DNA of 64,000 nucleotides from Halobiforma lacisalsi AJ5 (lineage in GTDB: Archaea; Halobacteriota; Halobacteria; Halobacteriales; Natrialbaceae): the NCBI RefSeq assembly GCF_000226975.2, contig NZ_CP019285.1, positions 3,348,001 through 3,412,000 on the forward strand, read 5' to 3'. Each line of letters begins with the position of its first letter. Position 1 is the first letter of the stretch. Positions 1-9,036 of the stretch are shown one piece after another. The translations under genes and the position numbers were made by a program. The notes beneath the pieces were generated by a model. The model was not told the DNA's origin. It was given only the letters and a program-made list of their open reading frames with translations, and made no database searches.

Positions 1-1
1 C

Positions 2-553
2 GCGGTCGCCGCGATTTTGCTCGCGAACGCGGCGATGGCAGCGCGGAACCTGGCGATCGCGGTCGGGTTCACCGTCGGGAGCGAGACCGGCCTTCTGGTC
101 GAGGCGGCCATCCCGCTGGGGGCGGTCATCCTGATCGCTTTCGCAGTTGCCGGCACGACTGCCGACTGGAGCGAATCCGGACCGATGGAACTCGAGAGCC
201 CGTTCTCGATGAAAAACGCCCTGGCGTTCGGCGCGGTCTTCCTGGTCGTGCTGGTGTTCGGGTCGCTCGCCGAGGACTGGTTCGGCACCCTCGGCTTCTA
301 CGCGACCGCCGTTGCCAGCGGCTTCGTCTCGAGCGCCGGCGCGACCACGTCGGCGGTCGTCCTCTACCGCGGCGGGCAACTGGGGTCGGCCGAAGCCACC
401 ATCGGCATCCTTCTGGCGACGGTCTCGAGCATCGTCGTCAAGGCGATGCTGGCGGCGACGTCGGCGAATCACTCGTTCCGGAACCAGGTGGCGGTGTACA
501 GTACGGTATTGTTACTCGGTGGTGCCGCAGCATCGGTCCTTTTGGTTATCTAG
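2..553 (+). CDS. DUF4010/MgtC-type membrane protein, C-terminal part
   Basis: The open frame enters from the left edge without a start, so only about the last 183 residues are visible. The fragment is highly hydrophobic, with about five predicted membrane segments separated by short polar loops. The region with ESPFSMKNALAFGAVF followed by a Gly/Ser/Ala-rich helix and ATTSAVVL resembles the C-terminal half of DUF4010 proteins, which are usually fused to an MgtC-like N-terminal domain. Molecular function of that family is not settled; a role in ion handling has been suggested. The family call is from pattern memory on a partial protein. Confidence 0.6.
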   Translation, partial: AVAAILLANAAMAARNLAIAVGFTVGSETGLLVEAAIPLGAVILIAFAVAGTTADWSESGPMELESPFSMKNALAFGAVFLVVLVFGSLAEDWFGTLGFYATAVASGFVSSAGATTSAVVLYRGGQLGSAEATIGILLATVSSIVVKAMLAATSANHSFRNQVAVYSTVLLLGGAAASVLLVI

Positions 554-570
554 GCGGGACGTCTTTCGAA

Positions 571-604
571 TTATTTTAATCCCCTAAAGGTAGATATTCA
601 CATA
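571..604 (+). promoter_or_regulatory. Core promoter of the class-III aminotransferase
   Basis: An AT-rich TATA-like element (TTATTTTAAT, 571-580) lies about 28 nt before the ATG at 604. This is the spacing of a leaderless haloarchaeal transcript. Confidence 0.5.
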
Positions 605-1950
605 TGGACAGAGAGACTGCCGAGCCGAGCGTCGAGGAGATGCCAGGCGAACGAGCGAAACAGTGGGCCAACTACCACCACGAGTTCGCCGCCCCGAGTA
701 CGTACGTCTACGAGTTCGTCTGGGACGCGAGCGCCGAGGCGACCGGACCGTTCTGTACCGACGTCGACGGCAACGTCCTGCTCGATTTCACGAGTCACGT
801 CGCCGCCTCCCCGCTCGGGTACAACAACCCGACCCTCCAGCGGAAACTCGAGGAGTTCGATCTGGTCGACCCGCTCAAGATCGCCGGCCAGGACTTCTAC
901 GTGAGCGCAGGCGGGTCTCCGTCAGATCCCGACCTCCCCGGGCCGAGCCAGTTGATGGAACGGCTGGTGGACGCGACCGACCACTACGACATGGACCGGG
1001 TGTTCCTCTCGAACTCCGGTGCCGAAGCCGTCGAGAACGCGATCAAGATCTGTTACGCCTCCGGCGGCCACCGCGGGTTCACGACCGACGGCGCGTTCCA
1101 CGGTCGCACCCTCGGTGCGCTCTCGCTGAACCGCTCGAAAACGGTCCACCGGAAGGGCTTCCCCGAAGTGCCGGGCATCGTCAGCGTCCCCTATCCCTCC
1201 ACGCAGGCGGAGTACGAGTCGAACTGGCAGACCGACGGCCCCGGGGGAAACGTCGTCGCGGACAAGCTCCACCCCGAACAGGGCGTCATCGACCCCGACG
1301 AGGTCGCCTACCTCATCCTCGAGCCGATCCAGGGCGAAGGCGGCTACCGGCCCGCCCACCCCGAGTTCGCGCGTGACCTCGAGCAACTGCGCCACGAGTA
1401 CGGCCTGCACGTGATCGCCGACGAGATCCAGGCCGGCCTCGGCCGTACCGGGAAGATGTGGGGCGTCGACCACCTCGATCTCACACCGGACGCCATCACG
1501 GCGGCGAAGGGACTGCGCGTGGGCGCGACCATCTCCCGCTCCGACGTGTTCCCCGAAGAAGAGGGGCGACTCTCCTCGACCTGGGGTGCAGGGGACGTCA
1601 TCGGTTCGATGCAGGGCGCGCTCACGATCGACATTATTCACGAACAGAACCTGCTCGAGAACGCCCGGACCCGGGGCGAACAGCTCCGTAGTCGCCTCGA
1701 CGACGCCGTCGAGGACCGGCCGGAACTGGTCGACGCCCGCGGCCGCGGACTGATGCAGGCCGTCGAGTTCGACACCAAGGATCGGCGCGAAGCCGTCGTC
1801 GAAGCCGCCTTCGAGCGTGGCCTCCTGCTGCTCGGCTGTGGTCACAAGACGCTGCGACTGCTGCCGCCGCTCGACGTCACCGAACGCGAGATCGATCTCG
1901 CGCTCGACCTGCTGCTCGAGGCGATCGACGACGCCGCCGACTCGCAGTAA
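604..1950 (+). CDS. Class-III PLP-dependent aminotransferase
   Basis: The 448-aa soluble protein carries the class-III (acetylornithine/GABA aminotransferase) signature. SNSGAEAVENAIK around residues 136-148 lies in the PLP phosphate site, AFHGRTLGALSL follows, DEIQAGLGRTG around residue 273 supplies the Asp that contacts the pyridine nitrogen, and Lys302 in AAKGL is the Schiff-base lysine. The length is normal for the family. It should transfer an amino group between an omega-amino acid or ornithine-like donor and a 2-oxo acid in the cytoplasm. The exact substrate cannot be read from sequence, so I give no gene symbol. It appears monocistronic, with its own promoter and about 370 nt before the next gene. 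The ATG is preferred because the TATA-like box sits at leaderless distance. Confidence 0.88.
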   Translation: MDRETAEPSVEEMPGERAKQWANYHHEFAAPSTYVYEFVWDASAEATGPFCTDVDGNVLLDFTSHVAASPLGYNNPTLQRKLEEFDLVDPLKIAGQDFYVSAGGSPSDPDLPGPSQLMERLVDATDHYDMDRVFLSNSGAEAVENAIKICYASGGHRGFTTDGAFHGRTLGALSLNRSKTVHRKGFPEVPGIVSVPYPSTQAEYESNWQTDGPGGNVVADKLHPEQGVIDPDEVAYLILEPIQGEGGYRPAHPEFARDLEQLRHEYGLHVIADEIQAGLGRTGKMWGVDHLDLTPDAITAAKGLRVGATISRSDVFPEEEGRLSSTWGAGDVIGSMQGALTIDIIHEQNLLENARTRGEQLRSRLDDAVEDRPELVDARGRGLMQAVEFDTKDRREAVVEAAFERGLLLLGCGHKTLRLLPPLDVTEREIDLALDLLLEAIDDAADSQ

Positions 1951-2322
1951 CGATACCGACCGCCCCGGCGATCGTCTATCGACGGCTATCGAGGACTGTT
2001 CTTTCCCGCTTTCTCCGTCCGCGAACACTGGCCGATTCGACACCGCTTCGTCAGTTCGAAAATCGATGACGAGTTGCCGATGAGTTAATCACTCGAGTCG
2101 GCCAGCAAAGTGATTAGGCCCCGTCGTATCACGGGAGTATATGAGCTCCGGTGCGGGGACTTCCCCATCGACGAACACGAACGTGGTCCAGTCGACGGGG
2201 GCGAGTCGTCGCCGAGCCCGGATCGGAACCGAGGCAACGACTCGCAAGCCGCCCGAGTTCCGACCGACCCGGATCCGTCGGACCGCCGGAGGACGGGTCG
2301 ATCTCTAGATTCAGTTCAACTC
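1951..2322. other. Intergenic stretch with leader of the aerotaxis transducer
   Basis: These 372 nt lie between the aminotransferase stop and the ATG chosen for the globin transducer. The only visible structure is a TATA-like GAGTTAATC near 2083-2091 and the inverted repeat TAATCAC/GTGATTA. The frame is open upstream from a GTG at 2110 and reads acidic, so an N-terminal extension of the transducer cannot be excluded. Confidence 0.5.
2086..2116. promoter_or_regulatory. Inverted repeat around the predicted hemAT transcription start
   Basis: TAATCAC (2086-2092) is exactly complementary to GTGATTA (2110-2116), with 17 nt between. The left arm overlaps the TATA-like box, so a bound protein would cover the core promoter. 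Operator function is inferred. Confidence 0.35.
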
Positions 2323-3885
2323 ATGGCACGCGCGAACACGACGACCCTGACGGAGGAACAGCGACGCAATGTCGACGGCAGCGAACTGCTTGAGGATCTC
2401 GGTGTCGACGAGCGGGAGATCGCTGCCAGGAAGCGGATCACCCAGTTCGACGAGGAGGACGCGGCGCGACTCGCGGAGATGAAACCGCTCTTCGCGGCGA
2501 TCGAGGACGAAACGGTCGACGCGTTCTACGACCACCTGCAGTCGAACCCCGAGACGAACGCGATCTTCGATCGCTCTTCGCGTTCCATCGACCAACTCAA
2601 AGGTCTGCAGGCGCAGTACCTTCGCGAACTCGGGGACGGGACGTACGACCGGTCGTACTTCGAGACCCGGGCCCGGATCGGCAAGGTACACGAACTGATC
2701 GACCTCGAGCCGAAGGTCTATCTGGGGTCGTACTCGCTGTATTACGAGCAGATTCTCGACGGAATCGTGTCCGAGGCAGTCGACGAAGCACTCGAGCGAC
2801 GGTTCGGGGGTGACGATGCCGCCGACGCCGGCTCCGACTACGACTCCGACTACGACTCCGACTCCGACTCGATCGACCGCGACACGTTCGAGACCGAACT
2901 CGAGGCGGTCACCGACGAGATCCGGAATCGTACCCTCTCGGCTCTGAAGCTCATGCTGCTCGACCAGCAGGTCGCCATCGACACCTACATTCGGTCCTAC
3001 AGCGAGATCGAGGAGGAGATCGAGCGCCAGCAACGGGTCGCGGCGGACGTCGAGGAGTCGGTCGAACGCCTCGAGTCGGATGCGGGCGTCGTCGAGGAAA
3101 GTGCCGCCGAGATCGCGGAGATCACGGACGAACAGGTGGAGTCGGTAGAAGAGGTGTCGAAGGAAGTGTCGGATCTCTCGGCGACCGTCGAGGAGATCGC
3201 GGCAAGCGCCGAGGAGGTCAACGCGACCAGCGAGGAGGCCGAGGAGATTTCGGAGACGGCGGCCGACGCCGCCCAGGACGCGATCGAACAGATCGAGGCC
3301 GTCGAGGATGCCGCCGCGGAGGTTTCGGCCGACATCGAACGGCTTCGCGAGAGCGTCGACGAGATCGACGACCTGGTTTCGGTCATCGACGACATCGCCG
3401 ACCAGACGAACCTGCTCGCGCTCAACGCGTCGATCGAGGCGGCCAACGCGGGGAGTTCGGGAGACGGGTTCGCCGTCGTCGCGAACGAGGTGAAGTCGCT
3501 GGCCGAGGAGTCCCAGGAGCAGGCCGAGATGATCACGAACACGATCGACCGCATCCAGGAGGACACGGAGGAAACCACCGAGAGCATCGACGTCGCCGAG
3601 GAACGCGTCTCCAGGGCGGTCGAGGAAGTCCGGCGGACCGTCGACGGCCTCGAGCGGATCACCGATGCGGTCGGGGAGACCTCGACCGGGATCGAGGAGG
3701 TGGCAGCCGCGACCGACGACCAGGCCGCGAGCACGGAGGAGGTCGCGAGCATGATCGATCGGATCGCCGACGACGCCCGGGAGGTCGCGGCGGAGACGGA
3801 CGAGGTCGCCGACGCGATCAACGAACAGGCCGAACGAACCGAGGAGATCGAACGGTCGATCGCCCGACTCACGACGGATCGGTAG
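2323..3885 (+). CDS. hemAT: Globin-coupled soluble transducer (HemAT-type aerotaxis receptor)
   Basis: The 520-aa protein has no membrane segment. Residues about 20-205 form a protoglobin sensor: FYDHL near the start, then [19 protein letters not shown], which contains the proximal-His motif of HemAT proteins. The C-terminal half is a long coiled-coil signalling domain with the chemoreceptor tip [17 protein letters not shown]. Such proteins bind haem, sense oxygen and signal to CheA/CheW; no che genes are in this window. The start at ATG 2323 matches the N-terminus of known HemAT as I recall it. A GTG at 2110 in the same frame would add 71 residues. The linker after the globin contains a Ser/Asp/Tyr repeat coded by GACTCC/GACTAC units (2829-2874), which I do not recall in the family. 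Confidence 0.9.
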   Translation: MARANTTTLTEEQRRNVDGSELLEDLGVDEREIAARKRITQFDEEDAARLAEMKPLFAAIEDETVDAFYDHLQSNPETNAIFDRSSRSIDQLKGLQAQYLRELGDGTYDRSYFETRARIGKVHELIDLEPKVYLGSYSLYYEQILDGIVSEAVDEALERRFGGDDAADAGSDYDSDYDSDSDSIDRDTFETELEAVTDEIRNRTLSALKLMLLDQQVAIDTYIRSYSEIEEEIERQQRVAADVEESVERLESDAGVVEESAAEIAEITDEQVESVEEVSKEVSDLSATVEEIAASAEEVNATSEEAEEISETAADAAQDAIEQIEAVEDAAAEVSADIERLRESVDEIDDLVSVIDDIADQTNLLALNASIEAANAGSSGDGFAVVANEVKSLAEESQEQAEMITNTIDRIQEDTEETTESIDVAEERVSRAVEEVRRTVDGLERITDAVGETSTGIEEVAAATDDQAASTEEVASMIDRIADDAREVAAETDEVADAINEQAERTEEIERSIARLTTDR

Positions 3886-3978
3886 GGCCGCAGGCCCGGG
3901 TCCACGTCCCCATCGACGCGTCGGCGTACGAAGGCCGACTTCTCTTTTCGCTCCTCGGCTAACTCGAGTACCGATACG

Positions 3979-4335
3979 ATGATCGGGGCCTACACGGTCG
4001 GCAAGAAAGCGGTACAGTTCGGCTACAAACGGTACGGCGTACCCGGCGCAGTCGTCTCGGGCGGCGTCGCCCTCGCCGGCTTCGTCGCCGTACGGCGGGC
4101 GCTGCGATCGGCGACGAACGAGGACGAAGACACGCTCACCGAAGCGATCGACGCCGAATCGATCGAGAACGCGGTCGACGAGGGCGGCCTCGGATCGGTG
4201 GCGAACGTCGAGACTCTCGAGAACGCGATCGACGTGGACCAGTTGCGAGAGGGGATCGACCTCGAGGACGTCCAGTCGTCGGTTTCGGAGGAGACCAGCG
4301 GGTTCACGGACGACGAGGGCGACACGTCGCCGTAG
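3979..4335 (+). CDS. Small membrane-anchored protein, unknown function
   Basis: The 118-aa product starts with a basic stretch (GKKAVQFGYKRYG) followed by one hydrophobic segment near residues 22-38. The remainder is a strongly acidic tail with loosely repeated units of the form ESIENAVDEGGL / ETLENAIDVDQL. The product is probably a single-pass membrane protein with a cytoplasmic acidic repeat tail. It lies 93 nt after hemAT on the same strand and its stop is 5 nt from the convergent purD stop. I do not recognise a characterised family. Confidence 0.6.
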   Translation: MIGAYTVGKKAVQFGYKRYGVPGAVVSGGVALAGFVAVRRALRSATNEDEDTLTEAIDAESIENAVDEGGLGSVANVETLENAIDVDQLREGIDLEDVQSSVSEETSGFTDDEGDTSP

Positions 4336-4339
4336 CTGG

Positions 4340-5689
4340 TTATTCTCCGCGAAGGTCGTTCACGTGGTCGATCCGCCGCTGAACGAGGTCGGGTTTTCCG
4401 ATGTCGTGACGGACGTGTAGTCCCTCGTCGCCGGCGACCTCGAGGGCGTCCTCGGCGATCGTTTCGGCGTCGGTGATCGAGTCGGCGACGCCGACGACGG
4501 CGAACGCGCGCGAGGTGGTCGTGTAGATGCCGTCCTCGCGTTCGTCGACGCTGGCGTAGTACAGCAGGGCGTCGCCGGCGCTCTCTCGCGGCTCGTCGCC
4601 GCTCGAGTCTTGCGTTGCGCGGACCGCTCGCGCCACGCTCTCCTCGTCGACCTGTACCTTCGCGCCGGCTTCGGGATCGGTTGGGTACCCCGCGGGAACG
4701 GCGTACTTGCAGACCGTCGCCCGCCCGGCGAACTCGAGTTCGGGCACCGGATCGCCGTCCCGGGCAGCGGTGAGTACGTCGAGGAAGTCCGTCTCGAGCA
4801 CCGGGAGGGTGTTCATCGCCTCGGGGTCGCCGAAGCGTGCGTTGAACTCGACCACCTTTGGCCCCGCCGCGGTCAGCATGAACTGACCGTAGAGGATTCC
4901 GCGGTAGTCCTCGAGCGCGTCGACGGTCGCTTCCATGATCGAGACGGCCTCCTCGTAGTCGTTTTCGGTCATGAACGGCAGGTGAGTCGTCGCGTCGGAG
5001 TAGCTGCCCATGCCGCCGGTGTTGGGGCCCTCGTCGCCCTCGTAGGCGCGCTTGTGGTCCTGGACCGCGGGCGCGGTCTCGAGCGTGTCGTTGGCGACGA
5101 ACGCCTGGATCGTAAACTCCTCGCCGATCAGCCGTTCCTCGAGGACGATCCGGTCGTAGTCGGACTCGCGGATGTATGCCTTGCCCTCCTCGGCGGTGAC
5201 CTGATCGCCGATGACCTTCACGCCCTTGCCACCCGTGAGACCGGCGGGCTTGATCGCGAGGTCGCCGTCGTACTCGTCGATGTAGTCGCAGGCGGCCTCC
5301 ATGTCGTCGAACGTCTCGAAGTCCGGACAGCCCGGTACGTCGTTCTCCCGCATGAACCGCCGCTGGAAGGCCTTGTCCGTCTCGATTCGGGCGTCGGCTT
5401 CCTTCGGGCCGAACGCGTAGACCCCGGCCTCCTCGAGTGCGTCCGCGACGCCGGCCTCGAGTGGCGATTCCGGTCCGATGACGGCGATCCCTGCGTCGAC
5501 GTCAGCGGCATACTCGACGACCGCCTCTGGGTTGGTCGTCTCGAGCGTCTCGAAGCCCTCAGCGATGCGGGCGATACCGGGGTTTCGATTCCCCGCACAG
5601 GCGTAGAGGTCGGCGTCGCTTTCCTCGAGTGCACGGGCGATGGCGTGTTCGCGGCCACCGCCACCGATCAGGAGCACGGTCTCGGACAT
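4340..5689 (-). CDS. purD: Phosphoribosylamine--glycine ligase
   Basis: The 449-aa ATP-grasp enzyme makes glycinamide ribonucleotide from phosphoribosylamine, glycine and ATP, the second step of de novo purine synthesis. The N-terminus has LLIGGGGREHAIA, followed by IGPESPLEAGVAD and GPKEADARIETDK. The ATP-grasp core has KPAGLTGGKGVKV, and the catalytic region contains PNTGGMGSYS and EFNARFGDPE. Length is standard. The frame is open far upstream, but the Met before SETVLLIGGGG is the family N-terminus and has a TATA-like element at the right distance. It stands alone, convergent with the preceding small gene and divergent from the dehydrogenase at 5855. Confidence 0.96.
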   Translation of the reverse strand: MSETVLLIGGGGREHAIARALEESDADLYACAGNRNPGIARIAEGFETLETTNPEAVVEYAADVDAGIAVIGPESPLEAGVADALEEAGVYAFGPKEADARIETDKAFQRRFMRENDVPGCPDFETFDDMEAACDYIDEYDGDLAIKPAGLTGGKGVKVIGDQVTAEEGKAYIRESDYDRIVLEERLIGEEFTIQAFVANDTLETAPAVQDHKRAYEGDEGPNTGGMGSYSDATTHLPFMTENDYEEAVSIMEATVDALEDYRGILYGQFMLTAAGPKVVEFNARFGDPEAMNTLPVLETDFLDVLTAARDGDPVPELEFAGRATVCKYAVPAGYPTDPEAGAKVQVDEESVARAVRATQDSSGDEPRESAGDALLYYASVDEREDGIYTTTSRAFAVVGVADSITDAETIAEDALEVAGDEGLHVRHDIGKPDLVQRRIDHVNDLRGE

Positions 5690-5709
5690 GGTGGCTAGCG
5701 GGACACACG

Positions 5710-5723
5710 AACCTGTAAAGGTT
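5710..5723 (-). promoter_or_regulatory. purD core promoter with overlapping inverted repeat
   Basis: On the minus strand a CCTTTACAGG box lies about 25 nt before the purD ATG. It is embedded in the inverted repeat AACCT-GTAA-AGGTT (5710-5723), which would fit a repressor site over the TATA box. A second TATA-like element, TGTATAAAAC (near 5756), lies farther upstream and could serve either divergent gene. Confidence 0.4.
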
Positions 5724-5854
5724 GTTCTTTTCCGACCACGTAGTAAGCACGTTCGTGTATAAAACAGGTAGCGACGGCATTTCAGGCGACCGGGAACCGA
5801 GGGTACAGTTAAGAGGAGTTGATCCGAAGAGAGAACTACGAAGGTAGTTAATAT

Positions 5855-6823
5855 ATGAGTGAGCGCGTCATCATCAGCGAGACGCCGTTCGTCGACGTCG
5901 AGTTCCAGCGATCGGCGCTCGAGGCGAACGGGATCGAGGTGGAGGTTCGGGATACACACACCGAAGCAGCCGTCGCCGAGGCCGTAGTCGACGCCGACGC
6001 ACTCGTCGTCGACGTTCATTCGCCGGTGACCGCCGACGCCCTCGAGCGTGCCGACGGGCTCCGGTTGATCGCTCGCGCCGGGACCGGATTCGACAACGTT
6101 GACGTCGGTGCGGCGGCCGACCACGGCGTCCACGTGACGAACGCGCCGGACTACTGCACCGCCGAGGTCGCGACGCACGCGTTCGGCCTCCTGCTCGCGT
6201 GCCGACGGCGGATCCCGGCCGCCGACCGCGAAATCCGCGACGGTGAGTGGAGCTGGGAGACCGATCGGCCGATGCGGCGCGTCCCCGGCTCGACGCTCGG
6301 TCTCGTTTCCTTTGGCGGGATCGCTCGGCGACTGGCCGAGTACGTCGAGGGGTTCGACCTCGAGGTGCTCGTCTACGATCCGTACGTCGACGAGGAGGTC
6401 GTCGAGGAGTACGGCGGCCGTCTCGTCGAGTTTCCGGAACTGCTCGCGGAGTCCGACGCGGTCTCGATCCACGCCCCGTTGACCGAGGAGACCCGGGGAC
6501 TCTTCGACGCGGACGCGTTCGAGCGGATGCCCGAGCACGCCGTCCTCGTGAACGTCGGTCGCGGCGGGATCATCGACGAGGGCGACCTCGCGACGGCCCT
6601 GGAGAACCGCGAGATCGCGGCCGCGGGGCTGGACGTCCTCGCGGAAGAACCACCCGGCGAGACGCCGCTTCGAGACCTCGAGAACGTCGTCATCACGCCA
6701 CACAGCGGCTGGCAGTCCCTCGAGGCCTACGACGATCTGAACCGGACGATCGCCCGCCAACTCGAGCAGGCCCTCGACGGGCAGCAACCCGACCACGCCA
6801 TCGATCCGGACCCCTGGTCGTGA
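5855..6823 (+). CDS. D-2-hydroxyacid dehydrogenase, CtBP/SerA-like
   Basis: The 322-aa NAD-dependent dehydrogenase has the catalytic triad of the family: Arg236 in NVGRGG, Glu265 in LAEEPP and His283 in TPHSGWQS. The substrate half carries ARAGTGFDNVDV, and DDVAT-like helices are replaced by YCTAEVATHAFGL. The nucleotide-binding turn reads LGLVSFGGIARRLA, so the first and last Gly of the usual GxGxxG are Ser and Ala. Similar proteins are annotated as C-terminal-binding-protein-like or phosphoglycerate-dehydrogenase-like; the substrate is unknown. It is divergent from purD and 104 nt before the oligopeptidase gene. The first ATG is preceded by GAAGG, a possible ribosome site. Confidence 0.88.
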   Translation: MSERVIISETPFVDVEFQRSALEANGIEVEVRDTHTEAAVAEAVVDADALVVDVHSPVTADALERADGLRLIARAGTGFDNVDVGAAADHGVHVTNAPDYCTAEVATHAFGLLLACRRRIPAADREIRDGEWSWETDRPMRRVPGSTLGLVSFGGIARRLAEYVEGFDLEVLVYDPYVDEEVVEEYGGRLVEFPELLAESDAVSIHAPLTEETRGLFDADAFERMPEHAVLVNVGRGGIIDEGDLATALENREIAAAGLDVLAEEPPGETPLRDLENVVITPHSGWQSLEAYDDLNRTIARQLEQALDGQQPDHAIDPDPWS

Positions 6824-6927
6824 GCGCGGTCCGGGTGTCGACGCCGGCTCCGGCGCTCCCAGCGATTCCTCGGCCGTGACTTCCGCGACCGGTCGTTTCA
6901 ATGACCTTCCGTTCGAACCGGTGCGGT

Positions 6928-8973
6928 ATGCAGCCGGGTAGCCCTCCCCAGACAAAACGCGAGAACACGAGCTACGAACGCCACGGCGACCTCGTCGAGG
7001 ACCCGTACCTCTGGCTCGAGGACGGTGACGACGAGGCCGTCGACGAGTTCGTCGAGAAACAGAACGAGTACGCCGACGCCTACCTCGAGTCGGTCGACGT
7101 CCGCGAGGAGTTGCGACCCCGGTTCGAGGATCTCGCGCGGACGACCGATTACGGTTCGATCGCGCCCGCGCCGACGGGCTACTTCCAGGAGGTCGAGCGA
7201 CCGGACGACGATCAGCCCGTCCTCTACTTCCGGGAGTCGCTCGAGGCCGACCGCGAGGTACTGGTCGACCCCAACGAGTTCAGCGAGGACGGCACGAAGT
7301 CGATGGGCTGGTGGGCCGTCTCGCCCGACGGCCAGCGTCTCGCCTACGGCGTCGACGAGGGCGGCGACGAACTGTACGACGTGACCGTCATCGAGGTCTC
7401 CTCGGGCGACGTCCTCGAGGAGTTGCCCGACCTCGGCCGGGCGAACGCGGGGATGTTCGCGTGGACGCCCGACGGCTTCTACTACGGTCGGACCGGGCTG
7501 GAGGGCGAGGCCCAACTCGAGAAGGAGATCCGCTACCACGAACACGGCGACGATCCGGAGAAGGACGCGCTGGTGGCCGAGGTCGACGACCCGGCGACCT
7601 GGCCAATCCTCTCGACCGACCGGGAGGGCGAGCACCTGCTGGTCGCGTTCGTGACCGGCTGGGAGCGAAGCGACCTGTACTACGCTCCTGTCGGTGACGT
7701 CGAACTGACGCCGGTGATCACGGAGGCCGACCACTTCTACACGCCGCTGCTCCACGGCGACACCGCGTACGTCCGGACCGATCTGGACGCCCCCTACTAC
7801 CGGTTCCTCGAACTCGATCTGTCGGGCGAGGTCGGCGAGGTCGATCCCGCCGACTTGCCCGAAGTCATCCCCGAGCGCGAGGGCATCGTGAAGGGCGCGA
7901 CGATCGCCGACGATCGGCTGCTCGTCCAGTACGAGCGTGCGGCCGTCTCCGAACTCGAGGTCTTCGATCTCGAGGGCGAGCACGTGCGATCGGTCGCGTT
8001 ACCGGGCTCCGGCACTGGCACCGTCACTGGACTGGCCGGGAACCGCGACGCCCCCGAGGCGTTCTTCGGCTACCAGTCGTTCGACCATCCGCCCGCAGTG
8101 TTCCGCTACGGCCTCGGGGCCGACGAGACCGAGGAACTCGATCGGCCGGACGTCGGCCTGGGGTTCGACCTGACCGTCGAGCAGGTCCGCTACGAGTCGG
8201 CCGACGGCACCGAGGTCCCGATGTTCGTGGTCCACCGCGCCGACCTCGAGCGGGACGGTGACAACCCTGCCCTGCTGTACGGCTACGGCGGGTTCGAGAA
8301 CAGCCTGACGCCCGGATTCCAGACGTTCGGCCGCGAGTTCCTCCGTTCCGGCGGCGTCTACGCGCAGGCGAACCTGCGGGGCGGCGGCGAGTTCGGCAAG
8401 GAGTGGCACGAGGCCGCCCGCCACGAGGACAAACAGCAGACCTTCGACGACATGATCGCCGCCGCGGAGTACCTGCTCGACGAGGGGTACACCTCGAGCG
8501 AGCGGCTGGCGATCCAGGGCGGATCGAACGGTGGTCTGACCGTCGGCGCGGTGCTGACCCAGCGGCCCGACCTGGTCGGTGCCGTCTCCTGTCACGTTCC
8601 CCTACTCGACATGCTCCGGTTCCATACGTTCCTGCTCGGGGCGTCCTGGACGAGCGAGTACGGTTCGCCCGACGATCCCGAGGCCTACGAGTGTATCAAG
8701 GAGTACTCGCCGTACCACAACGTCGAGAGCGGAACCGAGTACCCGCCCGTCTTCTTCAAAACGGCCGAGGGCGACACCCGGGTCCACCCGGTTCACGCCT
8801 GGAAGACCGCCGCCCGCATGCAGGCGGTCGCCGACGGCGGCCCGTTCCTCTGCAAGACCAACCGCGACACCGGCCACGGCACCGGCAAGCCGACCTGGAT
8901 GGTCGTCGACGAGCAACTCGACAACTGGTCGTTCGTCTTCGACCAACTCGAGGTCGAGTACGTGGCACCGTAA
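6928..8973 (+). CDS. Prolyl oligopeptidase (S9A family)
   Basis: The 681-aa cytoplasmic serine peptidase has an N-terminal VEDPYLWLED motif, a seven-bladed propeller region and a C-terminal alpha/beta-hydrolase domain. The triad is Ser533 in GGSNGG, Asp616 in EGDTRVHP and His650 in DTGHGTG. It should cleave short peptides after proline. The ATG at 6928 (MQPGSPPQTK) puts the N-terminus where the family usually starts; an in-frame ATG at 6901 would add nine residues rich in Arg/Asn/Cys. No signal peptide is visible. Downstream by 63 nt is thyA on the same strand. Confidence 0.93.
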   Translation: MQPGSPPQTKRENTSYERHGDLVEDPYLWLEDGDDEAVDEFVEKQNEYADAYLESVDVREELRPRFEDLARTTDYGSIAPAPTGYFQEVERPDDDQPVLYFRESLEADREVLVDPNEFSEDGTKSMGWWAVSPDGQRLAYGVDEGGDELYDVTVIEVSSGDVLEELPDLGRANAGMFAWTPDGFYYGRTGLEGEAQLEKEIRYHEHGDDPEKDALVAEVDDPATWPILSTDREGEHLLVAFVTGWERSDLYYAPVGDVELTPVITEADHFYTPLLHGDTAYVRTDLDAPYYRFLELDLSGEVGEVDPADLPEVIPEREGIVKGATIADDRLLVQYERAAVSELEVFDLEGEHVRSVALPGSGTGTVTGLAGNRDAPEAFFGYQSFDHPPAVFRYGLGADETEELDRPDVGLGFDLTVEQVRYESADGTEVPMFVVHRADLERDGDNPALLYGYGGFENSLTPGFQTFGREFLRSGGVYAQANLRGGGEFGKEWHEAARHEDKQQTFDDMIAAAEYLLDEGYTSSERLAIQGGSNGGLTVGAVLTQRPDLVGAVSCHVPLLDMLRFHTFLLGASWTSEYGSPDDPEAYECIKEYSPYHNVESGTEYPPVFFKTAEGDTRVHPVHAWKTAARMQAVADGGPFLCKTNRDTGHGTGKPTWMVVDEQLDNWSFVFDQLEVEYVAP

Positions 8974-9036
8974 CGCGACGGGCGCGGGCGGGACGGAACT
9001 GAAAGCTAAAGAACGGCCGCACGAAAAGGAGCGACG

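Noticed and set aside
2141-2309. 55-codon frame from ATG 2141 upstream of hemAT
   Set aside because: The product is Arg/Thr-rich, overlaps an acidic alternative frame and has no recognisable features.
5690-6955. 422-codon N-terminal extension of PurD
   Set aside because: It crosses the divergent dehydrogenase gene and the purD promoter; the true N-terminus is at 5689.
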